The position numbers and the translations under genes were made by a program. Positions 21,927 to 33,018 of a DNA stretch of 64,000 nucleotides are shown one piece after another. Source of the DNA: Sialis fuliginosa (lineage: Eukaryota > Arthropoda > Insecta > Megaloptera > Sialidae). Under the pieces are notes generated by a model. It saw nothing but the letters and a program-made list of their open reading frames with translations, did no database searches and was not told the origin of the DNA. The stretch spans positions 17,269,001-17,333,000 of the forward strand of contig OY540813.1 in the NCBI GenBank assembly GCA_961205875.1, in the 5' to 3' direction. The first letter of the stretch is position 1; the number at the start of each line of letters is the position of its first letter.

Positions 21927-24900
21927 TTAGGGTTCCGAAGAAACCCTATTAATCTCACTTTGTCGTCCGTCTGTCCGTCATTTTCAGTCAAAGCAAAATA
22001 TCTCGTTAACTATATAAGCTAGTAACTTGAAATTTTTACTGAACATGTCAAACAATGCCTTCTAGTAAAAGATGTACTTTGTTGAAAAAATAATTTTTCA
22101 GGGTTGACGCTAAGGAGAAGCTAGGTAAACAAAATATTTTTTTTATATCAAGGCATGTGACACGTTAAAATGTATAACCAAACCAGTGGAATTTGACGCT
22201 TTTTCTTATTTTTTTTTAAATCAAAAATTGCGCCAGCAGGGAGCTTTAAAGCAAATAAAAATAAATAAAAAATTGTATATCAAGACGTGTGGGGTATCAA
22301 AATGTAGATTTCAATAAGTAAAATTCGACCCTATTTTTTTATATATTTTTTTTAACTCAAAAATAGCGCCAGCAGGAGGCTAAAAGCAGTTTTTAATTTT
22401 GTCCCCCCTCTACCTCGGTAACCACTGGTTCAAAAAATCTGCAAAAATTTTGTAACGTGGCTTTAGTGAGACTACCAACGACAAATACTAAAGTCAATAA
22501 TATCATTTTAAATTTTGGAATAATAGGGACGGGTGTCAGAATTTTTAATTTTAATTTTCATATCTAGGCATGTGGGTTGTCGAAATATAGATCTCAATTA
22601 GTAGAATATGACCATATTTTTTATTTTTTTTCTAACTCAAAAATGGCGCCTGTAGGAGGCTAAAAGTAGTATTTTATTTTGTCCCCACCCCCCTCTAACT
22701 TTGTAACTACTGGCTCAAAAAATCTGAAAAAAAAATGGTAATGAGGCATTAATATTTCACCCCCTGTCACATATGAAGAGTTGTAATTGGTTTCATTGGA
22801 TCCGGCGGGAAAAATACTACGTGGGTAGGGGTTTTAGGGGGAAAATCAACCCCCTAACTTGCATGAGATTAGAGATACTTACAATTTTGTATAATGAATG
22901 AAAACAAAAAAAAAATTAAAAAATATATATTCACATATAGAGGGTTGTAATTAGTTTTATTAGATTCGGTGGGAAAAATTCTACGGGAATGGAGGTTTAG
23001 AGGGAAAAACAGCCCCCTATCTCACATAGGAGTCGAGATATTTACAATTTTGTATAATGAATGAAAACCAAAAAATAAAATAAAACATTTATATTTCACC
23101 CACATTCTCATATGAAGGGTTGTTTAAGTTTCATTCGATCTGACGAGAAAAATACTATGCGAGCGAGGGTCAACAACCCCCTATCTTACATAGGAACCGA
23201 AATATTCCGTACTTATATTATAAATGCGAATGTGGGTCTATCTTTCTGTCTGTTACTTTTTCACAGCTAAACCGATCTTAATGAAATTTGGCTGGGAGAA
23301 AGCTTGCATTTTGAAGAAGGACATGGGCAACTCTCGAAAAAACAACACCTAAGAGATTGAAAGGGGGTGGAAAAGTTTGTATGGAAAAAAATTGTTTGGT
23401 CATTAATATTTCACCCCCTGTTATATATTCAGGGTTGTAATTGGTTTCATTCTATCCGGCGGAAAAAATACCACGAGGGTGGGGGTTTTAGGAGGAAAAA
23501 AAACACCTTATCTCACATAGGAATCGAGTTATTTACGATTTTGTATAATAAATGAAAAAAAAAGGAATATTTATTTATTTCACCCCCTATTCAAATATGA
23601 AGAGTTTTAATAAGTTTTATTCGATCCGGCGGGAGAAATACTACGGGGTTGAGGATTTTAGGGGTAAGACAACCCCTTATTACGCATATGAGCCGTGATA
23701 TTTACGTTTTTGTATAATGAATAAAAGGAAACAAATTTAATATTTCACCCCCTTTCATATATGAATAGTTTTAATTTGTTTTATTCGATCGGGTGGGGGG
23801 GATATCACTTTTTTGGGTAACGGTTATTTAACCCATTAAGGACCAAAATAACAATTTTTTTCGTCAATCTTTGAGCTCCAAACTCATTAAGAATAACGGA
23901 AGTAATATAAATAAAAGTCATGTATTTTACTATTTTCGAGTGTGCTCTTTCGATTTCCGGGTTCAAAATTGCATTTTTATGGCTCTGAAAAAAATATGGC
24001 GGATTTTAAGTCGAAAAGTATCAAAAAATAAGAGATTTTGTATTTTCACTTTTTTTTCGAGTCGAAAGAGTATCAGAATTGAATTGAAACTATGATCAAC
24101 GGTGATCGGAGGTATCAGAGTTTAAGAAAACATTTTTCTTCTCACCTTAAACCATTTTAAACTCACCAAAATGGTAAAAATAATAAAAAAAATTGTAAAA
24201 TTCAGATTTTTTTGTATTATTCTGCGATAATCATGCTTTTATGAGCTACTTATAATAAAAGTGAAATTCTATGTTAGATACACTATTACAGTAAATATTT
24301 TCACTCATTCCCCGTGTTTAATTCAATATGGTGGGGATAAAAATTAAAAAATCATCATTTTTTTCGGAATTTTTAGTGATGAGACTTTATAAACTACATG
24401 TTTTATATCTTTCAGTCATATTCAAATTACTGTGTACATTTTGGGGTGCTTTTTTATTGAGTCCCCTTGCCTCTCACTGATAGCTGACTTATTTTAGTGT
24501 TTTTTTTTTAAACACTTATCGCAAAATCTCGTCACATTCCTTACACATTATTCTAGTTCTTATTAGACAATTTGAACAAGCTTACAAAAATAGAAAAAAT
24601 TTCGATGATATTTGGTCAAAAGTAATTTTAATATCTAATATTTGAGAAATAAAAAATTTTTTTTTTTAATTTTCATTGAAGAAGATAAAAAAAATAATTC
24701 GGGCAAGACATACACGAGTGTAGGTATGCCATAAGGGTTCCGAAGTACGTACTACGTGAAATGTTTGGAACCACTTACGGGTGTATTTTTAAGTAAAAGT
24801 TAAAATATAAAAAAATGTCAAGTTCTACTAATTGAGATCTATATTTTGACATACCACATGCCTAGATATCAAAATAAAAAATTCTATGACGCCCCTCCAT

Positions 24901-25802
24901 ATAATTCTAAAATTTAAAATTATATTGTTGACTTTAGTATTTGTCGTTGGTAGTCCCACCAAAGCCTCGTTACCAAATTTTTTCAGATTTTTTGAGCCGG
25001 TAGTTACAGAGTTAGAGGGAGGGGGGACAAAATAAAACACTGCATTTAGCCCCCTACAGGCGCCATTTTTGAGTTAGAAAAAAATAAAAAATATGGTCAT
25101 GTTCTACGAATTGAGATGTACATTTTGACATACCACATGCCTAGATATGAAAATAAAATTTTTTAATTCTCTTACACCTCTCCCTATTATTCCAAAATTT
25201 AAAATTATATTGTCGACTTTAGTATTTGTCGTTGGTAGTCCCATCAAAACCTCGTTACCAATTTTTTTCAGATTTTTTGAGCTGGTAGTTACAAGAGTTA
25301 GAGGGGGGGGGCAGAGTAAAATACTGCTTTTAGCCCCCTATAGGCGCCATTTTAGAGTTAGAAAATAAATAAAAATATGGTCAAATTCTACTAATTGAGA
25401 TGTACATACATTTTGACATGCCACACGTCTTGGTATACAATTTTTTTTGGTTTTTTGGGATTTGCTTTAAAGCCCCCTACAGGCACCATTTTTGATTTAG
25501 AAAAAAATAGAAAAAAGGTCAAATTCCGCTTGTTTGGTTATACATTTTAACGTGCCACATGCCTTGGTATAAAAAAAATATTTTTTTTACCTAGCTTTAG
25601 CTCCTTATTGCCCCCCTTGAAAAATTATTTATTCAATAAATTTGTACATATTTTACTAGAGGGTGTCATTTTACATATTCAGTAAAAATTTCAAGTTTCT
25701 AGCTGATATAGTTTACGAGCTATTTGGCTTTGAGTGAAAAGGACGGACGGACGGACGGACGAACGACAAAGTGACATTAATAGGGTTTCTTCGGAACCAT
25801 AA
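21927..25802. mobile_element. 3.9-kb foldback-type element with long inverted repeats
   Basis: The left end GGTTCCGAAGAAACCCTATT (21930) is mirrored at the right end (AATAGGGTTTCTTCGGAACC, about 25779-25798). Matching subterminal regions carry CCGTCCGTC-type tracts, then CAAGTTTCTAG/CTAGTAACTTG blocks and the CAAGGCATGTG/CACATGCCTTG pair. Further in, both sides carry several diverged repeats of about 250 bp with ATTTTTGAGTTAGAAAAAAA and TCTACTAATTGAGAT motifs, in opposite orientation on the two sides. No transposase is present. TIRs of this type are common in insect genomes; I do not assign a superfamily. A solo fragment of this family is at 54160-54420. Confidence 0.75.
22741..23830 (+). repeat. 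Diverged tandem repeats of the CCGGCGGGAAAAATACT family inside the foldback element
   Basis: Units of about 170 bp start with TTTCACCCCCTGT or a variant, then ATATGAAGAGTTGTAATTGG, a GATCCGGCGGGAAAAATACT-like block, an AACCCCCTATCT-like block, and GTCGAGATATTTACAATTTT. Starts are near 22756, 22930, 23090, 23410, 23580 and 23745. Between the third and fourth units (about 23215-23400) lies a fragment resembling the arthropod repeat seen at 19098. The same unit, less diverged, forms the core of the 409-bp repeats in the hAT arms. Confidence 0.8.
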
Positions 25803-25969
25803 AAACTTATTTTGTATATATTGTTATATGTAATATGTATCGGTCCACAATCCATATTTTATGTTTAAAGCAATGTAGATACAAAAAACCGCAGAACCAT
25901 ATTTTTAGTTTTGATATATTTTTATATTAATTTGAAATGAATAAAACGATCAATCTAATTTTAATTATA

Positions 25970-26970
25970 TCATCAGTAATGTAACATCGCGTCACAAATT
26001 TAAATTTCTTACAACTTATAAAAACCTACTTTAGCAAAAATCTATTATATTATTGATAGCAGCAATTATCTCAAATAATTTTAACATTACATATTTTTTT
26101 TGTTTTATTTAAAAGAAAAAGATAATATGTAACGAATAATTTCTTGCAACGTTTTTGTTGCCTTTGTATCACGTATCAGCCGACTTAAAATAATGTAAAC
26201 AAGACGTTCGTAAATCATTTTAGAGGGGCGGAGCTTAGAATCTGACGATTTAGCAGAGTCGAAAACCAAATATTTCATATGTATAATTAATAATTTTTTC
26301 AATAGATACCAGCACTTCCTGGGGCTCAAATAGTGCATGGTTCATATATCTACTGCGTTTCAGCTCTCCCGTATACGTTGTTTCTCTTGTTATTTTTTAC
26401 TCAATGGCAATAGTTAATATGTATAAACAAGAGTTAAGAAAATACTTTTTGTTCATTAAAGAAATAAAATGACATAAAAAAATGCTCCTTAAAATCGCTA
26501 AAAGAGTATGTATAGGCATTGAGTAAAGAATAACAAGAGAAACAACGTATACGGGAGAACTGAAACGCAGTAGATATATGAACCATGCACTATTTGAGCC
26601 CCAGGAAGTGCTGGTACCTATTGATAAAATTATTAATTATATCTGGTTTTCGACTCTGCTAAATCGCCAGATTCTAAGCTCCGCCTCTTTGAATGATTTA
26701 CGAGCGTGATGTTTATATTACGTCGACTAACACTGATACAAAGATATTGCAAGAATTATTCGTTACATATATACTTATTGTTATTATGTTATTATCGTTT
26801 TCTTTTAAATAGAACAAGAAGAATATGTAATGTTAAAATTATTTGAGATTATTGCATGTATGCTATATAATATATAAATTATTATAAATAATACAATAGA
26901 ATTTTGCATTAAAATAGGTTATTTTAGCAGTAAAAAATTTAATTGACCTGATGTTACATTACTGAATATG
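25970..26970. repeat. 1-kb near-palindrome (arms about 440 bp, loop about 110 bp)
   Basis: From ATCAGTAATGTAACATC (25970) to TTACTCAATGG (about 26408) the sequence is repeated in reverse complement from GGCATTGAGTAAAGAATAAC (about 26515) to GATGTTACATTACTGA (about 26967). Shared blocks include GCGGAGCTTAGAATCTG, ACCAGCACTTCCTGGGGCTC and CCGTATACGTTGTTTCTC. The two CATTGAGTAAA ends face each other across the loop. Confidence 0.8.
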
Positions 26971-27123
26971 TAAATAAAATAAAAAGTTAGTTATTTTTCG
27001 AAATTTCCCTTTTTATGCAAGTTATAGGGCTCCAATCTCTTTATTTATTTATTTTTTTTAACTTTCATTTGAAATTGGTTTCAGAGGCGGATATTTATGT
27101 TTGGCCGAATGCGAAACCAAAAC

Positions 27124-28432
27124 ATGAAGCTTGTTTTTTCTTTTTAAAAAGTCAAATTTGGAACCACCGCAAAATATTTTCGTTTCAACCAATAATGTTC
27201 CGGAATAGCTCATTTTTAAAAATTTTATGTTGTTTTCAAATATCATAACAATATTTTAATCGGGTCAAAAAATTTTAATGTTACACTTGTTTTAAGATGT
27301 CTTATTTTCTTATAATACAATAAAATTAAACATATCAAATCCGAATTTAAATGTAATAATAAAATAAATATCAATAATTTTATAAATAATAATAAATTTA
27401 ATAAAAATAATAAATTTAATAATAATAAGAAATTTAATAATAATAATAATTTTAATAAAACAATTATTTTTACCACACAATGGCTGTCTAAAGGAACCAG
27501 TCGGGTCCAAAGACATTTACATTTTAATAAAAATAAATAAAATAAAAATAATTATTTGTACCTACAAATAATTCTGAAATTTACAATACAATTCAAAATA
27601 AAATATACATATATTTTTTCTGTTGAATGGGATGCAGTTCCTATTTTTATTATAAAATAATTGTGCATCATTAATTAACACTAATCTAATATAGGTATAT
27701 CTAATTGTAAGTTATATTTTTTATTGTTGTTTATCATCAGGTGTCTATCCAAACAAAGTTAAAACAGCAATGGTTGTTCCCGTTGTTCCCATATTCAGAA
27801 AACGCAATGGATATTTATCATTATTATCAAAATTTTCAAAAATATTTGAAAAAATATTCTTAATAGACTTAAATATTTTTTTAATAATTAATAATTAAAT
27901 ATTTTTTTATAATTTTATATATATGAGCATTTCCAAGAGGTTTAAAAGGGCACACGTACGTCACCGATTATACTAGCAATTTTTTAAATTAATCTAAAGA
28001 AATTAAGTTGATGTAGATTTGTAGAAAATTTCATAACGAATTAAGTGGTATATTTTTTATTCGATTATCAGAAGCCCCGACATTTCAGAAACACTCAAAA
28101 TTCCTAAAAATCCTTATATTTAATACACGAGTATTTAGGTGTTTTATAGAAATTATATCTCACTTAGGAGCTCAGGATAAAAAAATATTGTTTTGCAAAA
28201 AAATTTGGTGCAATTTGGAGGGTGTGAATATAGCGTTTTTTTTTAAATAAGACATCTTATAACAAGTGTAACTTTAAAAGTTTTTGATCAAATTTAATAA
28301 TGTTTAGATAATTTCGAAACTACATAAAAAAATTAAATAAAATGACCCACACCGGAAGTATTTTGGTTGAAACCAAAATATTTGGCGGTAGTTTCAAAAT
28401 CGAATATTTTTACAAAAAAAAAACAAACTTGT
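27124..28432. repeat. Inverted repeat pair of about 185 bp enclosing a LINE fragment
   Basis: Sequence at 27124-27306 (with ACCGCAAAATATTTTCGTTT and CACTTGTTTTAAGATGTCTT) returns as its diverged reverse complement at 28245-28432 (AAGACATCTTATAACAAGTG and AACCAAAATATTTGGCGGT). The enclosed 0.93 kb contains the first LINE reverse-transcriptase fragment. It is either one element with TIRs or two copies in opposite orientation. Confidence 0.65.
27745..27897 (+). pseudogene. LINE reverse-transcriptase fragment (upstream part)
   Basis: The plus frame reads VYPNKVKTAMVVPV, a short insertion, then SKFSKIFEKI. This corresponds to the conserved early RT block in non-LTR retrotransposons (P-x-x-x-K-x-A-x-V-x-P-x-F-K-K-G-...-K-x-x-E-K). 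It is damaged and ends in a stop at about 27896. Confidence 0.75.
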
Positions 28433-28438
28433 TTTGGG

Positions 28439-28439
<1 letters not shown>

Positions 28440-28472
<33 letters not shown>

Positions 28473-28665
28473 CCCAGGAGGGGGAAATGCTGTTTACGCA
28501 CACCCGGCGATTTACACCGTGTAGTGTGGGACTCAGGACAGAGCGCCCAATACCCACTAAAACCCCCTCCTGACACTCCTTTTTCCCCCCCAGTGGGACC
28601 GACTTCTTGTCATTACTTCGCTGAGAGGGAGGAGTTCAGGCATCGGCCTGCTGATACCTTAATCA
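28440..28665 (+). repeat. Poly-T tract followed by a GC-rich fragment, possibly retroelement-derived
   Basis: A run of about 31 T (28442-28472) is followed by 190 bp of unusually GC-rich sequence (ACACCCGGCGATTTACACCG, ACTCAGGACAGAGCGCCCAA). Read on the minus strand this is GC-rich sequence ending in poly-A, as expected of a retroposed insert. The source is not recognised. Confidence 0.45.
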
Positions 28666-28699
28666 TATGTATTTAACACTCTTGCGACAATAATTCTTT

Positions 28700-28990
28700 A
28701 CATAATAATATTAACATGACTGACTTATTTGATTTGTTCGATAGAAATAGTTTAAAATTGAATGTAAATAAGACACAATTTATAAAGTTTAGAGATTATA
28801 GTAATTTTAATTAAATAGTATTAGCAAATAATAATATAAAATTAGTACCTAGATAGTATACACTTTTTTGGAGTATTGATAAGAAAAATGTATACGTGGG
28901 AAACAAATTAATATACTTCTGAAAAAGATCAATTTAATTTTCGCTAAAAAATATTATCAAACATATTATATTATATATATTATTCTACTA
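28700..28990 (+). pseudogene. LINE reverse-transcriptase fragment (downstream part)
   Basis: The plus frame gives DLFDRNSLKLNVNKTQFIKF, matching the RT block after the YxDD box of non-LTR elements (N-x-L-x-L-N-x-x-K-T). Decayed RT-like sequence continues to about 28990. With 27745-27897 it is plausibly one ancient LINE split by the insert at 27.9-28.7 kb. Confidence 0.7.
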
Positions 28991-29153
28991 GAAATCAAGA
29001 AAATTTAGATCAAATACAAATAAAATTAAAAAATTTAAAATTGAATTAAAATTTTTATTTCATTCTTTAACTATAATTTCAACATATTATTATGTGAATT
29101 TGCGAAAGATATATGTATAATGAAATAAATAAATAAATATATGGAGAAAATAA

Positions 29154-31874
29154 TTACAAATGTTGAACTTTTTTTAGTTTTTTTTGTTTTAATTTTTCTG
29201 TTTCAATTTCTTTATTAAACCACTGTATTGATTTTAATAATTTAATTTTGATGAAAATATTGATTAAAAATATTAAATGTTTATAACATTCAGTGTTTTC
29301 ATTGAAACAGATTGGAAATTTTTTTTTCATTTTATTTATAATTATTTTTTTTAATGTTTTTTTAATACCAAATTGAATTTTAATAATGTCGTAATTTTTA
29401 TTAAATATATTTAAAAGAGTTTCAACAATGTTTACACACAATTGACTAGGACGTTTTAAATATGCAATTCTGTCAGAATCTGCATAATCCTTAAGTACTA
29501 ATAAAATTTCATTTTTGTCTATTAACGTGCACTTATCTTTACATAATAGTTTTACACATGTTTCACAATTGTCAAACTTTTTTAATGTTTTATAAACAAA
29601 GTACCCAGCAACGTATACAATTGAACATTGTTCTATTGAGAAATTGTTAACATTCCGCTCAACAGGATCATCATTACTTTTATCAGATGTTCCATTAGAA
29701 ACATCTGATAATGAATATTCAGATATATTTTCACTTTGAGTTATGGTATTTATATCAATATCAACCAATATGTCATCATCGTCATCATTGATTTCACAAT
29801 TTGGTGTCTCTGTGTGATCTAACATTCGTATGTGCATATTGTGTTGTAATGCAAGTCTAAATTCTCTGCAAGTAGGGTATGGGTTATAACCACCCCTACT
29901 TCTAATAACAGAAAATAAATTTTCTAATGGATCTTGCTGAATACGCGATGTTAACAAATATGTATAATTATCATTTTTTAAATCATCCCATAAATTTAAT
30001 ATTGCATATATGGTTTGAACAAAACCATTAATAAAATATACGTTACTGCGTACTTGTCCTTTTTTATCAATAAATTTCCACGATTTAATCCAAGGTATAG
30101 CTTCTCTTAAAGTTTGTTCCACTAAATTTGTTTTTGTAGAAAGAGCACATTTGAACCGATTACTGTCGTTAAGAACTCTACTATTTAAACAATCAAAAAT
30201 ATTATTAATTTTGTTTATAAAATTTGATGTATTTAAAACCGTGGGAGTTACCAATTCTCCCGTTTTATAAGCGGTAAGCATTGATACTGCAACAGTTTTA
30301 CTAAAAATCTGTGTTGCGTATTTTACTTTCATTTTTTGAAAATTATTGGGGTTTATGTGTGTTTGAGTAATTTTGGGAATACTTCTAAAAGTTACTGAGG
30401 AAGTATCTAAAATATGTAGTTGTTTTATGTCATTCCAAGCTACTTGTTCGTCATTAATAAATAAATTTGTTTTCATTAAATTATTTCTTAAACTTTTAAT
30501 TAAATGTGGGACGTCGAAACAAGTATATATTTTCTTTTTATCAATATAAAAGTATGGTTTTTCAATATCAGAGTTTAGAAGATGGAAAGCTTTTCTGTTG
30601 TTCGAACCCTGATCACCAGTTAAAACACGCACTTTTAACCCAATATCGAAAAGTTTTTTTACAACAATAATTATCAGTTCTTTTAATATCTGCCCTTTCA
30701 TAGGACCATTGGATAAGAAATAGCAAATCGGTATCTTCCATTTATAAAGTAAACCTCTGACCATAAAAACTAGAGCATGGCTGCCTAATTTTGCTGTACG
30801 TCCTAAATAGCCAAAATCTTCAAACCCTTCGATTAAATCGTGGTAATTATTATAAGAGAGTCCTTTCTTTAATGATATCTCGTCCATTAATAACGTGCAC
30901 TCTTTTTCCATTTTGTTCATACACTGCACTTTTAGTTTTAAAGTTTTTAACAGTTCCGTTTGTACACCTGTATTTAAATTAAAAACTTGTAGCCATTGGC
31001 GAATGCTACTTACACTAGGTAACACTATATTTAAATGTCTCATATATTTATAAAGAGATGGCGATTTATAATATAATGACAAAGCCAATAATTTTTCTTC
31101 ACGCATCCACTTTTTTTGTTTTTTATGATACAACTGCATATTTACTAATGTTCGTGATTGTTCAGAATTTTTGTGTAATAGTTGATTTAAAAAATTTGTT
31201 TTTGATAATAAATTAAGTTTCTTCTTTAGTCTATGTATTATTGTCCTTTTATTCATTAAAAGAGCTTGCTGTTTTTTTATTATATTACGTAATCTATTTT
31301 TGGGACTATAATTTTTTTTTGGCGATAACATTTCTGTTATGCATAATTTAACCGCATTTTCATTTTCTAATTCACCCTTTTTATATTTTTTTGGAGATAT
31401 TTCTAGAAGTTTTTTTTTAATTTCTCTAGAACTTTTGTAGGCTTTTAGTGCACCGGATTTTAGAACTTTTAATTCAGGTGAATGTGAAACATTTATTGTT
31501 GAAAAATCTAATTTTCTTTTCGTTGGTGTTCGGATTAACATATTGCACGCTGAACTTGTGCTCGGAATTGGTTCTGGATCTGAAGCCGGGAATTTAAAGT
31601 GATTTGGTATTGCATCGGAGATCAGCCTCTTGTGAAAATTATTGGTAAAATACCTTTCAGAAAAATGTTCTTCACAAATGCACTTATTCGCTAGTTCATC
31701 ACTTTCACATTTTAAAAGATTACTATTGCCAGTATTGAAAACCCATTTTTCACATATCACAGAATTTTTTATGGGAAACTTAAAAAAATGCAAATTTTTG
31801 TGGTATTTTCTAGAATTTTCACAATTTATATACACACACTTATGAGCAACGACAGCCATTATGTAAAAAAACAC
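29154..31874 (-). CDS. THAP-domain P-element-type transposase, intact 906-codon ORF
   Basis: The protein is a P-element/THAP9-family transposase, expected to bind DNA through the THAP finger and cut and paste DNA in the nucleus. Seen: a THAP domain at about residues 6-95 with Cys13, Cys18, Cys67 and His70 (C-x4-C...C-x2-H) and a closing SDAIPNHF box; a helical or leucine-zipper-like stretch at about 190-240; and an RNase H-like core with MDEISLKKG (Asp331), LTGDQGSNN (Asp421), FDVPHLIKSLRNN (about 453-465) and QDPLENLFSVIRSRGGYNP (Glu651). The tail carries a Cys-rich segment and a Lys-rich C-terminus. M1 and M6 are both possible starts; M6 begins the THAP domain as usual. There is no stop or frameshift over 2.7 kb, unlike every other transposase here. 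I could not find terminal inverted repeats or an 8-bp duplication by eye, so a domesticated host gene is the alternative. Confidence 0.85.
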   Translation of the reverse strand: MFFYIMAVVAHKCVYINCENSRKYHKNLHFFKFPIKNSVICEKWVFNTGNSNLLKCESDELANKCICEEHFSERYFTNNFHKRLISDAIPNHFKFPASDPEPIPSTSSACNMLIRTPTKRKLDFSTINVSHSPELKVLKSGALKAYKSSREIKKKLLEISPKKYKKGELENENAVKLCITEMLSPKKNYSPKNRLRNIIKKQQALLMNKRTIIHRLKKKLNLLSKTNFLNQLLHKNSEQSRTLVNMQLYHKKQKKWMREEKLLALSLYYKSPSLYKYMRHLNIVLPSVSSIRQWLQVFNLNTGVQTELLKTLKLKVQCMNKMEKECTLLMDEISLKKGLSYNNYHDLIEGFEDFGYLGRTAKLGSHALVFMVRGLLYKWKIPICYFLSNGPMKGQILKELIIIVVKKLFDIGLKVRVLTGDQGSNNRKAFHLLNSDIEKPYFYIDKKKIYTCFDVPHLIKSLRNNLMKTNLFINDEQVAWNDIKQLHILDTSSVTFRSIPKITQTHINPNNFQKMKVKYATQIFSKTVAVSMLTAYKTGELVTPTVLNTSNFINKINNIFDCLNSRVLNDSNRFKCALSTKTNLVEQTLREAIPWIKSWKFIDKKGQVRSNVYFINGFVQTIYAILNLWDDLKNDNYTYLLTSRIQQDPLENLFSVIRSRGGYNPYPTCREFRLALQHNMHIRMLDHTETPNCEINDDDDDILVDIDINTITQSENISEYSLSDVSNGTSDKSNDDPVERNVNNFSIEQCSIVYVAGYFVYKTLKKFDNCETCVKLLCKDKCTLIDKNEILLVLKDYADSDRIAYLKRPSQLCVNIVETLLNIFNKNYDIIKIQFGIKKTLKKIIINKMKKKFPICFNENTECYKHLIFLINIFIKIKLLKSIQWFNKEIETEKLKQKKLKKVQHL

Positions 31875-31902
31875 TTGCTAAACTTTAATTGGATTATGAA
31901 AA

Positions 31903-31926
31903 TCTCCTAGGATCTAGGAGATTATT
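31903..31926. promoter_or_regulatory. Perfect palindrome just upstream of the transposase start
   Basis: AATCTCCTAG and CTAGGAGATT are separated by only three bases (GAT), about 30 bp upstream of the ORF. It could be a binding site for a dimeric protein or an internal inverted repeat of the element; this is inference. Confidence 0.4.
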
Positions 31927-32077
31927 GTTGTAGAATTTAAAAAAGACTGTTTGTTTTAATCTATAAATGCGTTGATGGTAACTAAAAGTGGACTGTAAAT
32001 TTTGCGTTATATTTTAACACTATTAATTTTTATTTTATTTTATTTTATTTATATATTTATTAATATAAAATTGACTT

Positions 32078-32190
32078 ACCTTGGCCTGATGATCTGGCTG
32101 GTTCTTGTAATGTACGAATGGGCGAAGGATACGATGAAAAGGATTCACTCACCACACACACTTAAATTCAATTCAATATTAATAATAATG
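32078..32190 (-). other. Possible 5' non-coding exon of the transposase gene
   Basis: On the minus strand a moderately GC-balanced stretch ends ...ATCATCAGGCCAAG followed by GTAAGT at about 32074-32079, a consensus donor. It lies about 200 bp upstream of the ORF in a very AT-rich surround. A spliced leader exon is plausible but unproven. Confidence 0.3.
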
Positions 32191-32903
32191 TTTATATTGT
32201 CTATATATATGCTATGAAACTGTCTATATGTAATTTTCTATATTGAAACGTTCTATATAACTATTTGACACGTTCTAATGAAGCGTTCTATTTGATTATA
32301 AGTAACGTTCTATTTCTATATGACGGTTTGAAACATTCTATCTGTTTATTTTCAAAAAAAACTAATCATCTATTTGTAAACAAAGAGACTCATAAATTAT
32401 CCCTTTGTGGGTGGCAAGAATGGTGAAATTTTATGCACACAAACTGTCGTCTATCTTAGGCGCCATAAATTATCATGGTCACAGCATGGAGCCTCAAACA
32501 AGTGCATAATCTAATGTCTTCAGTTGTGGATTGACAGACACCAGATTGCCCGTATAGCCAAAGACTATATTAAAAACTTACATTTATATAAAATGACTAA
32601 AGACAAACTGCTCTTCAGATGTCTCCCTTTCCATTTGCAAATGTATACAAATAAATAGATGTAAGGGACGGTCATTAAGCAATCTTAAAACAATTTAAAC
32701 ATGTACAAAAATATATATACAAGATGGTTCGATTTGGGATACAGATATTTTAGGAGCTGATTCCTTGGCTCATTGTGAGTAAAAAAACTGTACGGAAAAA
32801 GGAGTCTATCTTCAACACCTTCTGAGCTACAGGGTGTTCAAAAAGGTCCTTCAGAGTAGTATTTACAAACAAAGATTATCTCATAACTTCCAAAGTAACG
32901 TAA

Positions 32904-33018
32904 CTATACTCTATTTCATTTAAGAATACAGTGGTTGCCGAGGTTTTGACGGTACGTATCGTGCATCGTAATGTCAAAAACCCAACCACCGCTTTCTTAA
33001 ATGAAATAGAGTATTGAG
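32904..33018. mobile_element. Nested MITE in the left arm of the 32720-34052 element
   Basis: TACTCTATTTCATTTAAGAA on the left is mirrored by TTCTTAAATGAAATAGAGTA on the right. The core shows a second imperfect inversion (GTGGTTG...AACCACC). The matching place in the right arm lacks this sequence, so it inserted after the arms formed. Confidence 0.75.

Noticed and set aside
27243-27516. Leu/Ile-rich minus-strand frames resembling membrane helices
   Set aside because: They translate an AAT/AATAATAA simple repeat.
28333-28676. Poly-Phe/poly-Lys frames around 28440
   Set aside because: Created by the T run; not genes.
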